This document shows, piece by piece, positions 35,990 through 44,892 of a DNA stretch of 64,000 nucleotides. Origin of the DNA: Verticiella sediminum (GTDB lineage Bacteria; Pseudomonadota; Gammaproteobacteria; Burkholderiales; Burkholderiaceae_B); assembly GCF_007558815.1 (NCBI RefSeq), contig NZ_VLTJ01000026.1, forward strand, positions 62,001 through 126,000, in the 5' to 3' direction. Position 1 is the first letter of the stretch, and each line of letters opens with the position of its first letter. Under the pieces are notes generated by a model. It was not told the origin of the DNA. It was given only the letters and a program-made list of their open reading frames with translations, and ran no database searches. The position numbers and the translations under genes are program-made.

Positions 35990-36812
35990 GAAGTTCACCC
36001 ACATGGGTGTGCGGCCAGACGGCGGCCAACTTCTTCGCAGCGGCAATGACCTTCGGGGCGCAACGCTCCAGGGCGGGACGATCCATGTGGGCCACTGGAG
36101 CGGCCAGCGTGACGACCCCCACGCACAGGGGCTCGTCCTGATCGAACGGTTGAATCATGACGGGTGCGCCCACTGCCCCCACGCCCAGGCCATGCTCTTC
36201 ATACGAAATGGCATAGCCGCGCTCGGCCGTCAGGCGCAGGTCGGCCATGACTTCCTTGATTCCCGTCAGCGAATGCGGAGTCATGCGCTGCAGCCCACTC
36301 GCCAGAATCAACCGGCGCGCCTTGGCAAGGTCCAGCGTAGCCAGCCACGCCTTGCCGGCGGCATGCGTATGAAGGCCGATCTCGGTACTGTAGTTCGGGT
36401 CGATCTGGAGGATCCGCTTCTTCGTCAGGATCGACATCACCCACGTAATGGTGTCCTGCTCGACCACGGCCAGGCGGATGAACTCGCCCGTCTGGTCCGC
36501 CAGCTCGCGCAGGATCACCTGGCTTTGATTCAACAGCCGCGAACGCGACATTTTCCTCATGCCGACATTGCTGATCCGGTAGGTCAGGCAGTAATTCCCG
36601 GTGCGCTCGTCCTTGAAGACGTAGTGGGTCGCGATGAGCGTGTTGAGCAGCTTGAAAGCGATGGATTTGTTCACTCCCAGCAGGTTGAGGATCTCCGTGA
36701 ACGACAAGCCATCCTGGGAATCGGCCAACTGCTCGATGATGAACAGGGCTCGCTCCACGCCAGTGATGGTCTCGGCCTGCTTCTCTTCCTGGATTTCGGG
36801 AATCTTGCTCAT
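35976..36812 (-). CDS. IclR-family transcriptional regulator
   Basis: Regulator of 278 residues. The winged helix-turn-helix is at about residues 16-75 (VERALFIIEQLADSQDGLSF and NKSIAFKLLNTLIATHYV) and the effector-binding GAF-like domain at about 90-262 (GLHTHAAGKAWLATLDLAKA). It is divergent from the Bug-receptor operon at 36926 and overlaps the downstream FAD dehydrogenase. Two copies of GGTAACC-NN-GGTTACC lie in the divergent promoter, one starting 29 bp before its own start codon, so autoregulation is likely. Its lower GC content and frequent Ile/Lys codons compared with neighbours may hint at acquisition with the cluster. Confidence 0.92.
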   Translation of the reverse strand: MSKIPEIQEEKQAETITGVERALFIIEQLADSQDGLSFTEILNLLGVNKSIAFKLLNTLIATHYVFKDERTGNYCLTYRISNVGMRKMSRSRLLNQSQVILRELADQTGEFIRLAVVEQDTITWVMSILTKKRILQIDPNYSTEIGLHTHAAGKAWLATLDLAKARRLILASGLQRMTPHSLTGIKEVMADLRLTAERGYAISYEEHGLGVGAVGAPVMIQPFDQDEPLCVGVVTLAAPVAHMDRPALERCAPKVIAAAKKLAAVWPHTHVGELHEEA

Positions 36813-36840
36813 AGGTCTCGGCCCTGATTGACAGATTTTA

Positions 36841-36889
36841 GGTAACCCATGTTACCATGCCGACAATTTCATAGGTAACCTTGGTTACC
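36841..36889. promoter_or_regulatory. Two 16-bp palindromic operators in the iclR/Bug divergent promoter
   Basis: GGTAACCCATGTTACC (36841-36856, one deviation) and GGTAACCTTGGTTACC (36874-36889, perfect) have centres 33 bp apart. They occupy the 113-bp space between the iclR and Bug-receptor start codons and can control both directions. Confidence 0.75.
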
Positions 36890-36925
36890 ATAAAAGTCGG
36901 GACCCTTCCTGCACTGGAGAGAGAC

Positions 36926-37915
36926 ATGCTCGTCCATCTGCGCCGCTGGGCAATGCTCTACGCCGCCCTGGCACTCGCCGCCCACAGCACTCAGACCCTT
37001 GCCGTCGAGGCATCGACACAGGGCTTTCCCAACAGGCCGATCAGACTCATCGTGCCGTATCCCGCCGGCGGATCCACCGACCAGTTGGCACGCATGATTG
37101 CCGAACCCATGTCCAAGTCGCTGGGACAAGCGGTCTTCGTGGAGAATCGCGGCGGCGGCAACACCATGATCGGCTCCGCGGCGGCCGCGCGCGCGCCGGC
37201 GGACGGCTACACGCTGCTGGTCAACAGCCTCGCGTTCTCCGTGAACGTACTGGTCACCAAGGAGCCCTCCTATCGCACCGAGGACTTCGTTCCGGTTGCT
37301 CCGCTGGTGACCACGCCCTATGTGCTGAGCACCAACCTTGATGTGCCGGCGCATTCGCTCAAGGAGCTGCTCGACTACGCGCGGCGCGCGCCCGACGAGG
37401 TCAACGCGGTCTCTCTGGGACTGGGCGGCGTGACGCACCTGCTCAACGAACGGCTGGCCGCGGCGACCCAAGTGCCGATCACCAGCGTTCACTATCGCGG
37501 GGCTGGCCCCGCGATGATCGACCTGCTGTCGGGCCAGGTTCAGTTCTTCATCGACACGGCCGTGACGGCCATGCCGAACCTGCGGGCGAACAAGCTGCGC
37601 CCGCTCGCGGCGACCTCCGCGGAGCGCTCGACATTGCTTCCGGAGGTACCGACCTTCAACGAGCTGGGTTATCCGGGCATGACGCAAGACTCGTGGTTCG
37701 GCGTCTTCGCGCCCACGGGAACGCCCGCCGAGATCGTGCAGCGGCTCAACCTCGAAGTTCGCAAGGCCATGGCCTCGCCGGAGGTCCGACAGATCGTCGC
37801 CCGTGACGGACTGACGGTGCCGGACTGGACACCACAGGAGTTCGGCCAGTTCATCCAGCAGGACACCGCCGCCTGGGCAGCCATCGTGAAACAGCTAAAC
37901 ATCCGGATGGACTGA
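36926..37915 (+). CDS. Bug-family (tripartite tricarboxylate transporter) substrate-binding protein (second)
   Basis: Periplasmic receptor of 329 residues. A Sec-type signal (WAMLYAALALAAHSTQTLA) is followed by FPNRPIRLIVPYPAGGSTDQ, the Bug signature. VFVENRGGGNTMIGSAAAAR, APADGYTLLVNS and GVFAPTGTPAEIVQRLN confirm the family. The ATG at 36926 has GGAGAG five to ten bases upstream; a TTG at 36881 would lie inside the operator. It heads the plus-strand operon and is followed after 21 bp by the quinone oxidoreductase. No TctAB genes are nearby. The ligand should be the substrate of this operon. Confidence 0.93.
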   Translation: MLVHLRRWAMLYAALALAAHSTQTLAVEASTQGFPNRPIRLIVPYPAGGSTDQLARMIAEPMSKSLGQAVFVENRGGGNTMIGSAAAARAPADGYTLLVNSLAFSVNVLVTKEPSYRTEDFVPVAPLVTTPYVLSTNLDVPAHSLKELLDYARRAPDEVNAVSLGLGGVTHLLNERLAAATQVPITSVHYRGAGPAMIDLLSGQVQFFIDTAVTAMPNLRANKLRPLAATSAERSTLLPEVPTFNELGYPGMTQDSWFGVFAPTGTPAEIVQRLNLEVRKAMASPEVRQIVARDGLTVPDWTPQEFGQFIQQDTAAWAAIVKQLNIRMD

Positions 37916-37936
37916 ACGACATCGTCGGATGAAGCC

Positions 37937-38932
37937 ATGAAAGCCATTGAGATCAGCCAGCCCGGCGGCCCCGAGGCCCTGCGTCTGTGCGAGCGCCCGG
38001 AACCCACCGTCGGCGAGCAGGACGTGCTCATCCGCGTCGCTGCAGCCAGCGTGAACCGCCCCGACGTGCAACAGCGCAAGGGCCTGTACGACCCACCACC
38101 AGGGGCCTCGGATATCCCCGGCCTGGACACCGCCGGCGTCGTCGAACGGGTCGGTGCCGCGGTGGAGCGTTTTCGCCCTGGCGACCGGGTTTGCGCCCTA
38201 TCCACCGGCGGCGGCTACGCCGAACTGTGCGCCGTGCCGCAAGGCCAGGTGATGCCGGTACCCGCCGGGCTGAGCCTGACGCAAGCCGCGTCGCTGCCCG
38301 AAGTGTTCTTCACGGCCTGGCACAACGTCTTCCAGCTATGCCGGCTGGACCGGGGCGAGACCCTGCTGATACAAGGCGGCACCAGCGGCGTGGGCCTGGC
38401 GGCGACCCAGATGGCGCGCGTACTGCGCGATGCACGCGTATTCGCGACCGCCGGCACCGACGAGAAATGCGCCGTCAGCCAGAACTACGGCGCCGAGCGC
38501 TGCGTGAACTACCGCAACGCTGCCTGGGCCGAAAGCCTGCGCCATCTCGCGGGGACGCACGGCTTCGACGTGATCCTGGATTCGCAGGCCGGCGACTACG
38601 TCGGCATCGAGGTCGAACTCCTGGCCATGGGCGGGCGCCTGGCTTTGATCGGCAACCATCGGGGCGAGCACTCCACGCTCCGCACCCGCTCGTTCGTACA
38701 GCGCAGCCTGACGCTCACCGGCGCGCAGATCCGCCGACGCGATACCGCCTTCAAGCAACGGATCGCCGACGAACTCGTAGAGCACGTGTGGCCGGAACTG
38801 GAGCGAGGGCGCGTCCGCACGCTGGTGCAGGCCACGTTCTCGCTCGAACAGGCGTCGATTGCGCACGAGATCCTCGACCGGAACCAGCAGATCGGCAAGG
38901 TGGTGCTGATCGTCGATCCGGCCATGGCCTGA
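37937..38932 (+). CDS. NADPH:quinone oxidoreductase / zinc-free MDR family (PIG3-like)
   Basis: Medium-chain dehydrogenase/reductase of 331 residues without the zinc cysteines of alcohol dehydrogenases. Family segments are MKAIEISQPGGPEALRL, AAASVNRPDVQQRKGLYDPP, DIPGLDTAGVVERVG and the NADPH motif LIQGGTSGVGLAATQMA. The end QIGKVVLIVD is typical of the quinone-oxidoreductase group, which includes human PIG3 and bacterial acryloyl-CoA-reductase-like enzymes. It lies between the Bug receptor and the FAH hydrolase, so it probably reduces an enone intermediate of the pathway rather than acting in stress defence. Confidence 0.88.
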   Translation: MKAIEISQPGGPEALRLCERPEPTVGEQDVLIRVAAASVNRPDVQQRKGLYDPPPGASDIPGLDTAGVVERVGAAVERFRPGDRVCALSTGGGYAELCAVPQGQVMPVPAGLSLTQAASLPEVFFTAWHNVFQLCRLDRGETLLIQGGTSGVGLAATQMARVLRDARVFATAGTDEKCAVSQNYGAERCVNYRNAAWAESLRHLAGTHGFDVILDSQAGDYVGIEVELLAMGGRLALIGNHRGEHSTLRTRSFVQRSLTLTGAQIRRRDTAFKQRIADELVEHVWPELERGRVRTLVQATFSLEQASIAHEILDRNQQIGKVVLIVDPAMA

Positions 38933-38993
38933 TGGCATCCCTCCCCGCTTCTTTTCGACGTCTTCCCTTCCCTCCTTGATCAGAACAAGTCCC

Positions 38994-39860
38994 ATGAAAT
39001 TCGTCAGTTTTGAAATCGATGGCAGCGCCTCTTACGGTATCCAGCAAGACGATGGCATACACGACCTGGGCCCGGTATTCGCCGCACAGGCGCCCGACCT
39101 GAAGACCCTCATCGCCTGCGGCCTGCTGGATCAAGCCATGGCTCACGTCCGCGGCCGCGCAGCCCAGCTGCGGGCCGGCGACGTCAAGCTGCTGCCGGTG
39201 ATCCCGAATCCGGAGAAGATCATCTGCGTCGGCCTCAACTACGGAGAGCACGTACGCGAAACGGGGCGCGAAGTCACCGAAAGCCCGACGCTGTTCCTGC
39301 GAGTCGCTTCGTCGCAGATCGCGCACGATGAAGCCCTCGTGCGTCCCGCCGAGTCCGCCAAGCTGGACTATGAAGGCGAGATCGCGGTCATCATCGGCCG
39401 CGGCGGGCGGCGTATCGCGGCGGCCGATGCGTGGTCCCACATCGCCGGGTATGCCTGCTACAACGACGGCTCCGTGCGCGACTGGCAGACCTCTACCTCG
39501 CAGTGGACCGCGGGCAAGAACTTCTGGCGCACCGGCGCCTTCGGCCCATGGATGACGAGCGCCCACGACATCCCGCCCGGACACGTGATGACGCTGGTGA
39601 CGCGCCTGAATGGACAGGAGATGCAACGCACGACGACGGACAAGATGATCCACGACATCCCGAGCCAGATCGCCTACGTCTCCACCTTCGTCCCCTTGGC
39701 GCCGGGCGACGTGATCGTGACCGGCACCCCGGGCGGCGTTGGCGCCAAGCGCAATCCGCCGGTCTTCATGAAGCATGGCGATGTCGTGGAGGTCGAAGTC
39801 GACGCCATCGGGGTGCTACGCAACACCGTCTGCGACGAAAGCCGGCTGACGGAGGCCTGA
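38994..39860 (+). CDS. Fumarylacetoacetate hydrolase (FAH) family protein
   Basis: Metal-dependent C-C hydrolase, decarboxylase or isomerase family, 288 residues. The FAH fold is shown by ICVGLNYGEHVRETGR, the metal-binding glutamates in SAKLDYEGEIAVIIG, Asp in GYACYNDGSVRDWQ, and the closing GDVIVTGTPGGVGAKRNPPV. The ATG at 38994 begins the conserved N-terminus MKFVSFE. It lies 61 bp after the oxidoreductase and one base before hyuA. Such enzymes cut or decarboxylate acylpyruvate or 2-hydroxymuconate-type acids in catabolism of aromatic or cyclic compounds. The exact reaction cannot be told. Confidence 0.9.
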   Translation: MKFVSFEIDGSASYGIQQDDGIHDLGPVFAAQAPDLKTLIACGLLDQAMAHVRGRAAQLRAGDVKLLPVIPNPEKIICVGLNYGEHVRETGREVTESPTLFLRVASSQIAHDEALVRPAESAKLDYEGEIAVIIGRGGRRIAAADAWSHIAGYACYNDGSVRDWQTSTSQWTAGKNFWRTGAFGPWMTSAHDIPPGHVMTLVTRLNGQEMQRTTTDKMIHDIPSQIAYVSTFVPLAPGDVIVTGTPGGVGAKRNPPVFMKHGDVVEVEVDAIGVLRNTVCDESRLTEA

Positions 39861-39861
39861 C

Positions 39862-41937
39862 ATGCAGAAAGGCAGCAGACTGGCTGCGGACATCGGCGGC
39901 ACGTTCACCGATGTCGCCTATTTCGATCCTGCCAGCGGCGCCCTGTCGCTGGGCAAGACGCTCAGCACGCCGGAGCGAATGGTGGACGGCATTGCCAACG
40001 GCGTCGGCAAAGCCGGCACGTCCTTCGATCAGGCGGAGACCTTTCTCCATGGATCGACCGTCGCGATCAATGCCCTGCTCGAGCGCAAGGGCGCGCGCAC
40101 GGCATTACTGATCACCGAGGGGTTCCGGGACATCTACGAGATCGGCCGCATCAACCGGCCCGATGCCTACAATCTGTTCTTTCGCAAGCACGTCCCGCTG
40201 GTCGAACGGCGGCTGCGTTACGAGGTGCGCGAGCGGCTGACGGCCGAGGGAGACGTGGACACGCCGCTGGACGAAGCGGGCATACAGCGCATCTGCGATC
40301 GCATGCTCGAGGAGGGCATCGAAGCGGTGGCCATCCTGCTGCTGCACTGCTATGCCAATCCCAGCCACGAGCTTGCGGTCAAGGCGATCGTGCAGCGGCG
40401 CCTGCCCCAGGCCTTCGTCACGGCATCACACGAGCTTTCGCAGGAATACCGCGAGTTCGAACGCTGCTCCACCACCGTTGCCAATGCGTTCGTCGGGCCC
40501 ATCGTAAGCCGGTACGTTGCGCAGATAGATTCGCGCCTGCACCGGGAGGGCTTCGACGGCAAGTTCCTCATCGTCCAGTCCACCGGCGGGCTGTATGAAT
40601 CGCAGCAGGCACAACGCCAGTGCGTGCGCATGCTCGAATCGGGCCCGGCCGCCGGCGTGATCGGTGCGCACGCCCTGTGCCGGGCGCTCGGCTTGAAGGA
40701 CGCGGTGGCTTTCGACATGGGGGGCACCACCGCCAAGGCGGGCGTGATCCATGACGATACCGTCATGACGACGAACCTCGCCATGGTCGGCGGCTACAAC
40801 GAAGGCCTGCCGATCCAGATACCGCTGGTGGATGTGTTCGAGGTGGGCACGGGCGGCGGCAGCATTGCCGAGGTCGGCCTGGGCGGGGCGCTGCGTGTCG
40901 GCCCGCACAGCGCCGGTGCCGAGCCAGGGCCCGCCTGCTACGGCCGCGGCGGCGGCTTCGCCACGGTGACGGATGCCAACCTTGTCCTCGGGCGTCTGGA
41001 TGCGCAGAACTTTCTCGGCGGCGAGATGCCGCTGGACGTCTCCGCGGCCACCGAAGCGATTCGCGCCAAGGTGGCCGAGCCCCTGGGCATGGACACGGTG
41101 GCGGCCGCCGAGGGCATCCTGCAGATCGCGGTGACCAAGATGTCCTACGCCGTCAAGGGCGTTTCGACCGAGCGCGGTTTCGACGCCGCGGCCTTTCCGA
41201 TGATCGCGTATGGCGGCGCAGGCCCGCTGCACGCCAGCGCCATCGGGCGGGAGATCGGCATCCGGCACCTCATCATTCCGCGCGCGCCGGGCCACTTCTG
41301 CGCCTTCGGCATGCTGCACTCCGATCTGCGCTACGACAACGTACGCACCACGTTCCGCAAGCTGGAAGACCTGGACTTCGACGAGCTGGAACAGGCCCTG
41401 GCCGAGCTGGCCGCGCAGGGACACCGCTCGCTCGAAGAGAGCCGCGTACGGACCGCCCATGTCAGAGTCGACTACGCCGCCGACATGCGCTACGTGGGAC
41501 AGGAGCATTCGGTGACGGTCGACATCACGGCGTCCCTGCTGAGCGCGCGCGACCACGCAGCGCTGAAGCGCCGGTTCGACGAAGTGCATCAGTTCCGCTA
41601 CGGCACTTGCGCACCCGCCGAGAAGGTGGAAATCGTCACGCTGCGCGCCACGGTGGTCGGCGTGATGGACAAGCCGCCGATGGAGAAGATCCCGCAGGGC
41701 GAGGCGGCACCGCCGGTTGAGGCGCGCCGGGGCGCGCGCGAGGTGTATTTCAGCGAGACCGGCAAGGCTGTGCCCACCGAGGTATTCGACCGCGACCGCC
41801 TGTTGGCCGGCAATCGAATCAGCGGACCGGCTCTCGTCGAAGAGCACGCCTCCACCACCGTGGTGCTGCCGGGCGACGAACTCGAAGTGGACGCCTACGG
41901 GAACCTGAGAATCGATTTGGGAGTAAAGCAGGCATGA
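39862..41937 (+). CDS. hyuA: Hydantoinase/oxoprolinase family protein, A subunit (HyuA; carboxylase-like)
   Basis: ATP-dependent hydantoinase or carboxylase subunit of 691 residues. The N-terminal actin-like ATPase core starts with LAADIGGTFTDVAYFD, then FLHGSTVAINALLERKGART. The second phosphate region is VAFDMGGTTAKAGVIHDD, followed by EVGTGGGSIAEVGLGGALRV and PGPACYGRGG. The same family includes N-methylhydantoinase, 5-oxoprolinase, and the beta-type subunits of acetone and acetophenone carboxylases. It overlaps the B subunit by four bases (ATGA). Whether this pair hydrolyses a cyclic amide or carboxylates a ketone is open. Confidence 0.92.
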   Translation: MQKGSRLAADIGGTFTDVAYFDPASGALSLGKTLSTPERMVDGIANGVGKAGTSFDQAETFLHGSTVAINALLERKGARTALLITEGFRDIYEIGRINRPDAYNLFFRKHVPLVERRLRYEVRERLTAEGDVDTPLDEAGIQRICDRMLEEGIEAVAILLLHCYANPSHELAVKAIVQRRLPQAFVTASHELSQEYREFERCSTTVANAFVGPIVSRYVAQIDSRLHREGFDGKFLIVQSTGGLYESQQAQRQCVRMLESGPAAGVIGAHALCRALGLKDAVAFDMGGTTAKAGVIHDDTVMTTNLAMVGGYNEGLPIQIPLVDVFEVGTGGGSIAEVGLGGALRVGPHSAGAEPGPACYGRGGGFATVTDANLVLGRLDAQNFLGGEMPLDVSAATEAIRAKVAEPLGMDTVAAAEGILQIAVTKMSYAVKGVSTERGFDAAAFPMIAYGGAGPLHASAIGREIGIRHLIIPRAPGHFCAFGMLHSDLRYDNVRTTFRKLEDLDFDELEQALAELAAQGHRSLEESRVRTAHVRVDYAADMRYVGQEHSVTVDITASLLSARDHAALKRRFDEVHQFRYGTCAPAEKVEIVTLRATVVGVMDKPPMEKIPQGEAAPPVEARRGAREVYFSETGKAVPTEVFDRDRLLAGNRISGPALVEEHASTTVVLPGDELEVDAYGNLRIDLGVKQA

Positions 41938-43697
41938 CTCTGTCCAATCCACGCAGGCACGCGGATGCCGTGCTGACCGAGATCGTACGCAACGGCGTGC
42001 TGGCCGTGACCGAGGAGATGAAGACCAACCTCATGCGCACGGCCTACAACATGATCATCTACGAGGCCCTCGACTTCACGGTCGGCCTCTTTACCGCCGA
42101 AGGAGAGACGATTTCCATCGGTATCGGGCTGCCGAGCTTCATCCGCGGCATGTCCAATACGATCAAGGCCAAGCTCGCGTACTACGCCGCCCCGGAGAAC
42201 GGCACGATCGGGCCGGACGACATCCTGGTGACCAACGACGCCTATATCACCGGCAGCCACCTGAACCATTTCACGTTCAGCCAGCCCATCTTCTTCGACG
42301 GCAAGCTCAGCGCCTGGGCGTGCTGCATGGCGCACTGGCCGGACGTGGGCGGCGCACTCGGCGGCGTGACCTCGGACATCTATTCCGAGGGCATCCAGAT
42401 TCCGGTCATGAAGTACCGGGACAACGGGCGCATCAACGACGACCTCGTGCGTATCATCAAGACGAACGTGCGCCTGGCCGAGCGGGCGATGGGCGATCTG
42501 CGGGCGCAGATCATCGCCGTCAACACCGGGCACCGCCGCTTCACCGAGATCCTGCAGCGCTATGGACGGGAGCCTGTACTGGAATCGATCTCGCGCATCA
42601 TGGACCTTTCCGAAGCGGCGGCACGCGCGCGCACCCGCTCGATTCCCGACGGCGTCTACGAAGCCGAGTCGTTCATGGATGACGACGGGCTGGATATCGG
42701 CTCGCGCGTGCCCATCAAGGTTCGCGTGATCAAGCGCGGCGAGGAGATTACGGTCGATCTGTCCGAGGTCAGCCCGCAGGTCAGGGGGTTCTTCAATTCG
42801 GGGCCCAGCACGGGCTATTCGTGCGCGCAGGTGGCATACAAGTGTCTTACTTCACCCACCGACTACCCCATCAACGAAGGCAGCTTCCGGCCGCTGAAGG
42901 TCATCGTTCCCGAAGGCACCGTGGTCAGCGCCAGCAAACCAGCCGCCATGCGCAAATGGATGACCTTCCCGATGACCGTGGTGGACACCATCTTCAAGGC
43001 GATGGCCAGTGCCATTCCCGACCGCACGATCGCGGCGCATCACGCGGACCTCGTGATCGCGCTGTTCCACGGCCTCTCGCCGCGCGACGGCAAGTTCTTC
43101 ATCGGGTTCGTCGGCCCCACCGGCGGCGGCTGGGGCGCCAAGCAGAACGAAGACGGGATGAGCGGCGTGGTGTGTTCCAACGACGGAGACACGCACAACA
43201 GCCCATGCGAGCAACTGGAAGCCAAGTATCCGATCCTGATCGAACGCCAGGCCTTGCGTCCCGATTCCGGCGGCGCCGGCCGGTACCGCGGCGGCCTTGG
43301 CACCGAGACTGTCGTGCGCGCACGTGCCCCCATGTCGGTCGATGTGCAGTCCGACCGCATGCATTGCCCGCCCTGGGGGCTGGACGGCGGGCACGCCGGC
43401 CTGCCCAACGAAGTGTTCGTGGCCACCCGGGGCGAAGACCCTGACGACCAACAGACCGGCAAGGTGCGCAATCAGCGGCTGCGGCCAGGCGACCGGCTGT
43501 TCCTGCGTGCCGGCGGCGGCGGCGGCTTCGGCTCGCCGCAACAGCGCGACCCGGAGCAGGTGGCCCGAGACGTTCGCCAGGGCTACGTCAGCATGCAGAA
43601 TGCGCGTGAGAAATACCGGGTGGCGCTGCACGAGAACGGCGCCGTCGATACGCAGGCCACGCAAGCCCTGCGCGCCGCTGACGCCACGGTGGAGTGA
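41934..43697 (+). CDS. hyuB: Hydantoinase/carboxylase family protein, B subunit (HyuB)
   Basis: Partner subunit of 587 residues. Family features are EEMKTNLMRTAYNMIIYEAL, GPDDILVTNDAYITGSHLNH, VDLSEVSPQVRGFFNSGPST and the C-terminal glycine-rich FLRAGGGGGFGSPQQRDPEQ followed by VARDVRQGYVS. HyuA and HyuB act as a complex in the cytoplasm. It overlaps hyuA by ATGA and is followed after seven bases by a small gene. An extra small gene behind HyuB resembles the arrangement of carboxylase systems that need a third, small subunit, but the small protein is not recognisably a known gamma subunit. Confidence 0.92.
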   Translation: MTLSNPRRHADAVLTEIVRNGVLAVTEEMKTNLMRTAYNMIIYEALDFTVGLFTAEGETISIGIGLPSFIRGMSNTIKAKLAYYAAPENGTIGPDDILVTNDAYITGSHLNHFTFSQPIFFDGKLSAWACCMAHWPDVGGALGGVTSDIYSEGIQIPVMKYRDNGRINDDLVRIIKTNVRLAERAMGDLRAQIIAVNTGHRRFTEILQRYGREPVLESISRIMDLSEAAARARTRSIPDGVYEAESFMDDDGLDIGSRVPIKVRVIKRGEEITVDLSEVSPQVRGFFNSGPSTGYSCAQVAYKCLTSPTDYPINEGSFRPLKVIVPEGTVVSASKPAAMRKWMTFPMTVVDTIFKAMASAIPDRTIAAHHADLVIALFHGLSPRDGKFFIGFVGPTGGGWGAKQNEDGMSGVVCSNDGDTHNSPCEQLEAKYPILIERQALRPDSGGAGRYRGGLGTETVVRARAPMSVDVQSDRMHCPPWGLDGGHAGLPNEVFVATRGEDPDDQQTGKVRNQRLRPGDRLFLRAGGGGGFGSPQQRDPEQVARDVRQGYVSMQNAREKYRVALHENGAVDTQATQALRAADATVE

Positions 43698-43704
43698 GCG
43701 GCCC

Positions 43705-44073
43705 ATGGGAGGCGCAAACCCTGCGAGCAACCCTGCCCTGCGCGCCATCGGCCTGATGGCCGCATGGCGGCGCGCAACCGCCACCCACATGGCGCTGTCG
43801 GGTGGGCTCGCCTGCGCCTGCGGCTCGCCGTTCGACGGCCTGTCCGGCGCCGCGCTGGAGCGCGACCTGGTCCTGTACGTCTACGAAAAACACCGCGCCA
43901 CGCACGCTCTGCGGCCGGTGTTCGAACAGGCCGGGTGCACGGACGATGACGATTGCGACCTCGCGAGCCTGATGCGCGCCATTACCGGGGCATCCTCGTC
44001 CGACGAGGCGGCGATCCAGCATCTGCTGGATGACCTGGAGACGGCCATCTCTGGGTTGAGCCAAAGTTGTTGA
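43705..44073 (+). CDS. Uncharacterised 122-residue protein at the end of the hyuAB operon
   Basis: No family is recognised. The protein has an N-terminal Ala-rich helix (ALRAIGLMAAWRRATATHMA), a short motif GGLACACGSPFDG with two cysteines three residues apart, and an acidic middle (QAGCTDDDDCDLASLM) with two more cysteines. The end is again helical and acidic. Four cysteines in pairs could bind a metal or an iron-sulfur cluster. It begins seven bases behind hyuB and lacks a signal peptide, so it is probably a cytoplasmic accessory protein of the HyuAB enzyme, comparable in position to a small carboxylase subunit. Confidence 0.65.
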   Translation: MGGANPASNPALRAIGLMAAWRRATATHMALSGGLACACGSPFDGLSGAALERDLVLYVYEKHRATHALRPVFEQAGCTDDDDCDLASLMRAITGASSSDEAAIQHLLDDLETAISGLSQSC

Positions 44074-44095
44074 TGACCGGCCGGCGGTGGTGCGT

Positions 44096-44122
44096 GCCGG
44101 CTCGATCCCGGTTTCAGGCACC
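44096..44122 (+). other. tRNA 3'-end-like fragment
   Basis: A T-arm-like sequence (GCCGG, loop CTCGATC, CCGGT) is followed by a seven-base acceptor-like TTCAGGC and ACC. It resembles the 3' third of a tRNA-Leu. No D-arm or anticodon arm precedes it. It sits where the catabolic operon ends and decayed accessory DNA begins, so it may be an attachment-site remnant. Confidence 0.35.
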
Positions 44123-44286
44123 GGTCCGGAAACCATCCCTGTCCACGCGGAGTCAGCTTCCTTCTTTGGGCCAGGTCATCGTGACCGGAAACAGTCACGG
44201 CCGCGGGCGAGACTGGCGCAGTCAGGCTCGATGCACAGCACGCGAGCCCGCCCCAGCTAACGGCCCAACACCAGTTGACAGGCCTG

Positions 44287-44892
44287 TTACAAACTTCCCG
44301 ACCCGGATGATGGGCCTTGCGAACAAGGCTGCTGGGGCGCGGTCAGGTCCAACACCTCGGCGCCTGCCGGCGCACCGGCTTCTCGCTCCACTCTGACGAC
44401 GTCTTCGATATCGCCGGCCTGCGCCTTTGCCTCGATCAGACGGTTGATTTCGTCAGCGAAGGAATTGCGGAAGTTGTCCGCATCCCACTTCTGCGTCATG
44501 TCCTCGATGAGCTGCATCGCCATCGTCAGCTTGGCGTCCTTGATGCCAGCTACCTTGGCGTCGAGCGGCGGCAGGTTCAGTTGCTCGAACGAGCGGATCT
44601 CGCCACCCCAACGCAAGAGGTTCAGGGTCAGCGCTCGGCCGCAGGCCGCTCCAGGTAGACGAATGGGATTTCATCGGCATCCAGAAATGCCTCGATCTCG
44701 ATGGTCTGCGTGACCTTCGGAAAGGCGGCTTCGATCTCGTCGGGTGACAGGATCGCGTACCGCCCGTCCTCATAGGCAACGTCCTTCACGGTGTCTGAAG
44801 AAGCGATTTCCTTGCCGGTGACCTTATTGACGCGTTTGTAGCCGACTGGCTCCATTGAGCGTTTGTCGAGCCAATCAAAATCGATGCCGGAT
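44287..44892 (-). pseudogene. Ku (non-homologous end-joining) gene remnant with internal deletion
   Basis: Two Ku pieces lie in different frames. The 5' piece reads GIDFDWLDKRSMEPVGYKRV, then KVTGKEIASSDTVKDVAYED and EIPFVYLERP before a stop at 44628. The 3' piece reads LTLNLLRWGGEIRSFEQLNL, then GIKDAKLTMAMQLIEDMTQK. In complete Ku proteins roughly 80 residues separate these pieces, so an internal deletion with frame loss is seen at about 44630. The true N-terminus (the usual start up to SFGLVxIPV) is also missing and replaced by DUF3606-like sequence. The DNA-end-binding ring cannot form, and no LigD is nearby. Confidence 0.8.
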
